64,000 bases of DNA from Casp-actino8 sp964614655 (GTDB lineage Bacteria > Actinomycetota > Acidimicrobiia > Acidimicrobiales > Ilumatobacteraceae): NCBI GenBank assembly GCA_964614655.1, contig CAZTPF010000003.1, positions 39,833-103,832 on the forward strand, in the 5' to 3' direction. This document shows, piece by piece, positions 59,391-64,000 of this stretch. The notes under the pieces were generated by a model. That model worked only from the letters and a program-made list of their open reading frames with translations. It had not been told where the DNA came from and did no database searches. Each line of letters opens with the position of its first letter. Within the stretch, counting starts at the first letter, position 1. Position numbers and translations under genes: made by a program.

Positions 59391-60512
59391 ATGCTCAGCA
59401 ACCTCGACGACTATCCGATCCACCAGATCGCCGAACCGATGCGCCATGCGGCCACGAGCGACCGCAATTTCTACGACCGCTACTACTTCAACGGCTTCGA
59501 CAAGTCGGGCACGGTCATGTTCATCGCTGGGCTCGGGGTCTATCCGAACCTCGGAGTGATCGACGCCTACCTTCTCGTGTTCCACGAAGGTCAACACCGT
59601 GTGGTGCGCGCTTCCGGCGCTCTCGACGATGCCGACCGCATGAAGCCGGGTGTGGGGCCGCTCAGTATCGAAGTGATCGAACCGCTCCAGACCTTGCGTC
59701 TCCGCTGCGACGACAACGAGTGGGGTATCACGATCGACGCCACCTGGACCGGTTCGATGCCGGCCTTCGAGGAGCCTCGTCACTACATCCGCGAAAATGG
59801 ACGCGTCATCTTCGACACCTGTCGCCTGGCGCAGACCGGCGGATGGGACGGATCGCTCACCGTCGGCGGCAAGACCTTCTCGCTGACATCTGATCAGTGG
59901 TGGGGAACTCGTGATCGTTCGTGGGGCGTGCGGCCGGTGGGCGAGAGCGAGCCGGCGGGCATCCGGGCCTCGAATCCTTTCAGCTGGTTCTGGATCTACA
60001 CGCCGGTGCGTTTCGACGACCATTCGCTCATGATCATCGTGCAGGAGAACCCCGACGGGTCTCGGGTGATGGAGGAAGCGACTCGCATCTGGAACGACGG
60101 ACGGATCGAGCACCTCGGTCGCCCCGAGCACGATCTGCGCTATCGCAAGGGCTCACGTTTCTGCACCGGCGCCGACTTCCGGGTGGTTGCCGACGATGGT
60201 TTCGTGTTCGACTTGCTGATCGAACCTCTCATCCCCGTGCACGTGGGTGTTGGTACTGGGTATGGATACGACGCCGACTGGCGACACGGAATGTGGCAAG
60301 GGCCGCTCGTGGTGCAGAACTTCGAGCTCGACACCACGACACCGGAAGGTGCGATGCGCTTGTTCGGAATCGTCGACAACGGTGCCCGCTTCACCTACAC
60401 CGATCGCGACGGTCGGACCCACGTGGGCTACGGACTCTTCGAGAACATGGCGATCGGACCGCACCACAAGTACGGTTTCACCGACATGCTCGACGGTTAC
60501 GAAGGAGATTGA
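59391..60512 (+). CDS. AttH/CrtC lipocalin-like protein
   Basis: 373 residues, two lipocalin-like beta halves. DRNFYDRYYFNGFDKSG, SWGVRPVGE and FWIYTPVRFDDHSLMIIVQENPDG fit the AttH / hydroxyneurosporene-synthase-like family. No signal peptide. Members in actinobacteria often sit among acyl-CoA and steroid catabolism genes, as here; the reaction is unknown. Start ATG with GGAG upstream. It overlaps nothing and is followed after 2 bp by the acyl-CoA synthetase gene. Confidence 0.7.
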   Translation: MLSNLDDYPIHQIAEPMRHAATSDRNFYDRYYFNGFDKSGTVMFIAGLGVYPNLGVIDAYLLVFHEGQHRVVRASGALDDADRMKPGVGPLSIEVIEPLQTLRLRCDDNEWGITIDATWTGSMPAFEEPRHYIRENGRVIFDTCRLAQTGGWDGSLTVGGKTFSLTSDQWWGTRDRSWGVRPVGESEPAGIRASNPFSWFWIYTPVRFDDHSLMIIVQENPDGSRVMEEATRIWNDGRIEHLGRPEHDLRYRKGSRFCTGADFRVVADDGFVFDLLIEPLIPVHVGVGTGYGYDADWRHGMWQGPLVVQNFELDTTTPEGAMRLFGIVDNGARFTYTDRDGRTHVGYGLFENMAIGPHHKYGFTDMLDGYEGD

Positions 60513-60514
60513 AC

Positions 60515-62098
60515 GTGGCCCACAAGTCATACCCGCGGAGCATCAACCTCGGTGACGCGATCGAGGTGCTCGCCGATGCCGTTCCCGATGATCTCGCACT
60601 CGTGACCAACGAGGTCGAGTACACGTACGCACAACTCGACGAGCGGGCGACGCGCTTCGCCAATCATCTTCTCTCGCTCGGCGTGCAGCGCAATCAGCAC
60701 GTCGGCATCCACGCCTACAACTGCCATCAGTGGGTCGAGGCGTTCTGGGGGTGCGCCAAGATCGGTGCCGCAGCGGTCAACGTGAACTATCGCTACGTCG
60801 AGGCCGAACTTCGTTACCTCTACGACAATGCCGACTGCGTGGCCGTGGTGACCAGCCCCGAATTCGTCGACATGGTCGAGTCGATCCGCTCCGATCTTCC
60901 GCAGTTGAAGAACCTGATCGTGTTGGGCGACGACTACGAGTCGGCGTTGGCGGCCGCCTCACCCGACCGCGATTTCCCCGGACGTTCGGGTGACGACCCG
61001 TACATCCTGTACACGGGTGGCACCACGGGAATGCCGAAAGGTGTGATGTGGCGTTCCGAGGACGTGATCCTCGGTGCCATGAACTCGATGCGCGCCAACC
61101 GGCCGATCGAGCACATCGAGGTGCTCGGAGAAGAAGCTGCAGCAGCTCAGTTCAAGATGCGGCTCATGGGTATCGGCCCGATCATGCACGGCGGCAGCCA
61201 GTGGGTCATGGGCAACGCCATCATCGGCGGTGGGGCATTCGTGATGTACAGCCGTCGGCGTTTCGATGCCCACGAAGTTCTGGGCCTGGCCTCGCGCGCC
61301 AAGACCAACACGTTGTCGACGATCGGCGACGCCATGGCCCGCCCGTTGGCGGAGGCTCTTCTCGCTGATCCGTCGGCCTACGACATGTCGATGTTGTTCT
61401 CGGTCGGAAACGGGGGAGCGCCGCTATCGACCGGTGTGCGCGAGCAGCTGCGAGCCGCACTTCCCAACATCGTGATCATGGACAGCTACGGGGCCACCGA
61501 GACCGGTGCCGCCGGAACCCGTGCCGATGACGGAAGTCCGCTCGCAGCACCCAAGTTCCAGACCGGCCCCGACACCACGGTGTTGTCCGACGACGGGCGA
61601 GTGTGCGCCGTTGGTGAAGTGGGCAAGTTGGCCCGCAGTGGCTACATCCCCCTCGGCTACTACAAGGACCCCGAGAAGACAGCCGCTACCTTCCCCACCT
61701 ACGACGGCAAGCGTTGGGTCATCCCCGGCGACTTCGCGCAGATCGAGGACGACGGAATGATCACGGTTCTCGGGCGCGGTTCGGTGTGCATCAACTCGGG
61801 TGGCGAGAAGATCTATCCCGAAGAGGTCGAGTCGGCACTGAAGCAGCATCCGTCGGTGTTCGATGCCGTCGTGATCGGCACGCCGAACGAGCGTTGGGGT
61901 GAGCAGGTCACGGCGTTGATCCAGTTGCGACCCGGAACCTCGATCACCACCGAAGAAGTGGTCGCGCACTCGCGCACGCTGGTCGCCGACTACAAGGCGC
62001 CCAAGGCGGTGTTCGTCGTCGACGAAGTGGTGCGTACGCCAGTCGGCAAGGCCGACTACAAGTGGGCGAAAGAGGAAGCGGTTCGACTGATCGGCTGA
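60515..62098 (+). CDS. Acyl-CoA synthetase (FadD-like)
   Basis: 527 residues. P-loop ILYTGGTTGMPKGV, DSYGATETGAAG, PGDFAQIEDDG, GRGSVCINSGGEKIYPEEVE and the C-terminal TPVGKADYKW lysine region. It is like the actinobacterial ligases that activate steroid side-chain or long-chain acids. GTG start 2 bp after the lipocalin-like gene, with AAGGAG about 8 nt upstream. Convergent with the DUF2889 gene. Confidence 0.9.
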   Translation: MAHKSYPRSINLGDAIEVLADAVPDDLALVTNEVEYTYAQLDERATRFANHLLSLGVQRNQHVGIHAYNCHQWVEAFWGCAKIGAAAVNVNYRYVEAELRYLYDNADCVAVVTSPEFVDMVESIRSDLPQLKNLIVLGDDYESALAAASPDRDFPGRSGDDPYILYTGGTTGMPKGVMWRSEDVILGAMNSMRANRPIEHIEVLGEEAAAAQFKMRLMGIGPIMHGGSQWVMGNAIIGGGAFVMYSRRRFDAHEVLGLASRAKTNTLSTIGDAMARPLAEALLADPSAYDMSMLFSVGNGGAPLSTGVREQLRAALPNIVIMDSYGATETGAAGTRADDGSPLAAPKFQTGPDTTVLSDDGRVCAVGEVGKLARSGYIPLGYYKDPEKTAATFPTYDGKRWVIPGDFAQIEDDGMITVLGRGSVCINSGGEKIYPEEVESALKQHPSVFDAVVIGTPNERWGEQVTALIQLRPGTSITTEEVVAHSRTLVADYKAPKAVFVVDEVVRTPVGKADYKWAKEEAVRLIG

Positions 62099-62107
62099 TC
62101 GGCCAGA

Positions 62108-62776
62108 TCAGCCGCGCGAGGTTTCCCACTCGTCGGGGGATCGACCGAGTTTCTCCAGTCGTTTGCTCACCGACAGCGGTGCACCGAGGGTTCCGCCGGA
62201 GCGGATGAGGCGGACTTGTTCGCCGTCCTCGTCCCAGATGTGGCAGGTGTTGAGGTTGGTGGCGAAGGCCCGTTCGCGGGCCTCGGGCGAGAACTCGGGG
62301 GTGGGTGCGCCACTTGCAGCGGCCTCCTTCATGGCCATCACCCGCATGCTCCATCCGCATTGAATGGCAACCGGTCCCATCGCCTGCAACAAGGCGGTGG
62401 TGTGGGTGCAGCCACGGGGGCCGCCGAAGAGTTCGCGCACCTTGTGGGTGAATCCACGGGCGATCGAAAGTCCGATGAGTTTGCGATAGTGCGGTGCGAT
62501 TCCCGGACACTCTTGGTGTGGGAACTCCTTCAGTTCGGTCGTGGCGTCGAGGATCTCGAAGGTCGGGTACGACACCCTCAGCTCGACCACCATGTGATGA
62601 ATCGTGAGCGGTTCGGGATCACCATCGACGTACAGGCCGGGTGCCTTGTCGTCGCGCACCGCGCCCCTGAGCATGATCTCGGAGTCGCTCACCTTGTAGG
62701 CGCGCACCTCGTAGTTGCGCGTGTGGATGAGCGGGAGATCGGGATCGGGCGGCAGGATCGGGTTCGGATTCGACAT
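62108..62776 (-). CDS. DUF2889-family protein
   Basis: 222 residues. RNYEVRAYKVSDSEIMLRGAVRDDK, IHHMVVELRVSYPTFEI and IARGFTHKVRELFGGPRGCTHTTALLQAMGP resemble DUF2889, whose members lie near CoA-thioester and aromatic or steroid catabolism genes. The conserved Cys-His near RGCTH suggests catalysis, but no reaction is established. TAACAT lies 7 nt before the ATG (leaderless). Confidence 0.78.
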   Translation of the reverse strand: MSNPNPILPPDPDLPLIHTRNYEVRAYKVSDSEIMLRGAVRDDKAPGLYVDGDPEPLTIHHMVVELRVSYPTFEILDATTELKEFPHQECPGIAPHYRKLIGLSIARGFTHKVRELFGGPRGCTHTTALLQAMGPVAIQCGWSMRVMAMKEAAASGAPTPEFSPEARERAFATNLNTCHIWDEDGEQVRLIRSGGTLGAPLSVSKRLEKLGRSPDEWETSRG

Positions 62777-62822
62777 CGAGTCGATGTTAGGAGTCCGGTA
62801 CCTGCTCGTGCGGGTCGAACGC

Positions 62823-63869
62823 CTAAGCGGTGAGGAGACGACCGAGTCGGAGCAGGCTCGGCTGCGTGGACCCGAGCTGCAACTCGAGCTGCTTGTGCAA
62901 CAAGAAGAAGCGATGCAGCGGATAGTCGCGATCGACACCGACACCTCCGTGGAGGTGATGGGCGGCGTGCATCACTCGCCACGCCCCCTCGGCGGCCCAG
63001 AACTTGGCCGACAGTACGGCCTCGGCCGACGGAAGGTCGTTCTCGGTACGCCAGACGGCTTGCCACGCGGTGAGTCGTACCGCCTCGGTGTCGATGTACG
63101 CGTCACCCGCACGCTGACTCACGGCCTGGAACGTGGCGATCGCCTTGTCGAACTGCTGACGGGACTTCGTGTAGTCGGCGGTGAGCCGCAACGCGGCGTC
63201 GCAGGCTCCGGCCACCATCACACTCGCGCCGATCGATCCGAGGGCGACGAGTCGCTCGACGGCATCAGGCCCACCCACGCACGATGCCGTGGCGCCGTCG
63301 AACTCGACGAGCGCATCGGGCACGCCCGAGGTCGTGTCCTGACGGGTCACGCGAACCTTCGGGTCGTTGGCCTCCACGCAATACACGCCGTCGGCGGCGG
63401 TGACGACGAAGCGCGTAGCGAGCAGTCCGTGCGGGACGCACACCTTGACACCGGTGATCCGGCCGTCGGCCACGGTCGTGGTGGGGGCGTGCGGGTCGCC
63501 CACCGGTTCGTGAACGGCCGCCGTCACAATTACGTCTCCGGACGCGACACCTTCGAGGAGCTCGGGACGACCGGCGAGAGCCGGTGCCGCCAGTGTCATC
63601 ACAGCGAAGGCCGGAACGGGGGCCGCCACTCGACCGATCTCCTCGAGCACGATGGCCACTTCGGTGAGTCCGAGTCCGCCGCCGCCCACCGACTCCGGGA
63701 GTCCGATACCCACGAGTCCGGCGTCAGCGAGCGTCTTCCACAGCGCGAGATCGGTCGCATTCTCGGAGCGCATCACCGACTTCAGATGTTCGGTCGTGCA
63801 CGCATCGGTGAGGATCTGACGAGTGAGGGCACGCAGTTCGTTCTGATCGGAGGAGAAGGAGAAGTCCAT
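62823..63869 (-). CDS. Acyl-CoA dehydrogenase, short form (one subunit of a probable heteromer)
   Basis: 348 residues. N-terminal FSSDQNELRALTRQIL, then a poorly conserved FAD-contact middle and SRQQFDKAIATFQAVSQRAGD, ending with HHLHGGVGVDRDYPLHRFFLLHKQLELQLGS. The length and ending are like the beta-type subunits of alpha2beta2 steroid acyl-CoA dehydrogenases (ChsE1-like), which need a partner. The ATG shares one base with the stop of the partner gene upstream (TGATG). Confidence 0.85.
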   Translation of the reverse strand: MDFSFSSDQNELRALTRQILTDACTTEHLKSVMRSENATDLALWKTLADAGLVGIGLPESVGGGGLGLTEVAIVLEEIGRVAAPVPAFAVMTLAAPALAGRPELLEGVASGDVIVTAAVHEPVGDPHAPTTTVADGRITGVKVCVPHGLLATRFVVTAADGVYCVEANDPKVRVTRQDTTSGVPDALVEFDGATASCVGGPDAVERLVALGSIGASVMVAGACDAALRLTADYTKSRQQFDKAIATFQAVSQRAGDAYIDTEAVRLTAWQAVWRTENDLPSAEAVLSAKFWAAEGAWRVMHAAHHLHGGVGVDRDYPLHRFFLLHKQLELQLGSTQPSLLRLGRLLTA

Positions 63870-64000
63870 CAGCGGGCCGCCCTCGGGAATCCGAGCGAGA
63901 ACATCGTGATGAGGTCGCGCTGCATCTCGTTGGTACCGCCACCAAAGGTGAGGATCAGCATTCCTCGGTACAGATTCTCGAGGCGCGCCTTCAGGATCGA
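63869..64000 (-). CDS. Acyl-CoA dehydrogenase, C-terminal end only
   Basis: Partial: the last 43 residues, running off the window. LENLYRGMLILTFGGGTNEMQRDLI is the C-terminal helix region of an acyl-CoA dehydrogenase; the position usually held by the catalytic Glu (YEGT) is Gly here, as in two-subunit steroid dehydrogenases whose base lies elsewhere. The stop overlaps the next gene's start by one base, so it is the first cistron of the pair. Confidence 0.82.
   Translation of the reverse strand, partial: SILKARLENLYRGMLILTFGGGTNEMQRDLITMFSLGFPRAAR

Overview
The window is GC-rich, gene-dense chromosome of a free-living actinobacterium, most likely of class Acidimicrobiia (Ilumatobacter-like). 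This is inferred from gene content: a PASTA kinase-like protein, a MurA with Asp at the usual Cys position, an F420-type luciferase-like oxidoreductase, a desulfurase-mnmA-metE-like-ligA gene order as in other actinobacteria, many acyl-CoA enzymes, and start codons lying 6-9 nt downstream of TANNNT -10 boxes, which implies leaderless mRNAs. It is a draft scaffold: two 100-N gaps are each flanked by an identical 55-bp direct repeat, so both gaps are false and galT and ilvE are intact once the repeats are collapsed. I see no insertion sequence, prophage, CRISPR array or rRNA.

Layout. 1-6.6 kb: partial MFS transporter divergent from murA, a NifU-domain protein, meaB, an enoyl-CoA hydratase, a GT4 glycosyltransferase and azlCD. 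6.6-9.6 kb (minus): dps, SRPBCC protein, galT, methyltransferase. 9.6-16 kb: cysteine desulfurase, mnmA, membrane protein, MetE-like protein and ligA. 16-25 kb: a PASTA pseudokinase, an SDR, an MFS exporter, a GNAT - enolase-superfamily - SCP2 operon and serA. 25-36.8 kb: pyrF, ferredoxin, leuA with its attenuator, a 54-residue unknown protein, thioredoxin, beta-lactamase-fold hydrolase, GDP-fucose synthase, acyl-CoA synthetase, DEAD helicase and leuCD with a divergent IclR regulator. 36.8-47 kb: FKBP lipoprotein, UbiB-like kinase, hydrolase, greA, leuB, ilvE, agmatinase-family enzyme and cimA with its attenuator. 47-55.5 kb: acyl-CoA dehydrogenase, double TetR regulator, VIT1-like transporter, gltX, DUF218 protein, tRNA-Gln, a Tat-exported PhoX-like protein and tRNA-Glu. 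55.6-64 kb: a large surface-anchored repeat protein and a lipid/steroid-type catabolic cluster that runs off the right edge.

The strongest theme is branched-chain amino acid synthesis. leuA, leuCD, leuB, ilvE and cimA lie within about 20 kb, with the azlCD exporter further left. Two carry clear translation-coupled attenuators: a Leu-rich leader peptide (MTTLLGLLLM) plus an intrinsic terminator before leuA, and an Ile-rich leader peptide (MNVFRNSTIIIIR) plus an intrinsic terminator before cimA. The Ile leader supports calling the latter gene citramalate synthase, which feeds isoleucine synthesis from pyruvate. leuCD is divided from an IclR-family gene by a perfect 17-bp palindrome. One pathway is therefore controlled by two different kinds of device.

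Other points of interest are a PASTA receptor protein with degenerate kinase motifs, overlapping opposed -10 boxes between murA and an MFS gene, 11-bp-phased DnaA-box-like repeats before the cimA promoter, direct repeats on the agmatinase promoter, a likely CTG start for pyrF, and a small unknown protein flanked by inverted copies of a 25-bp motif.
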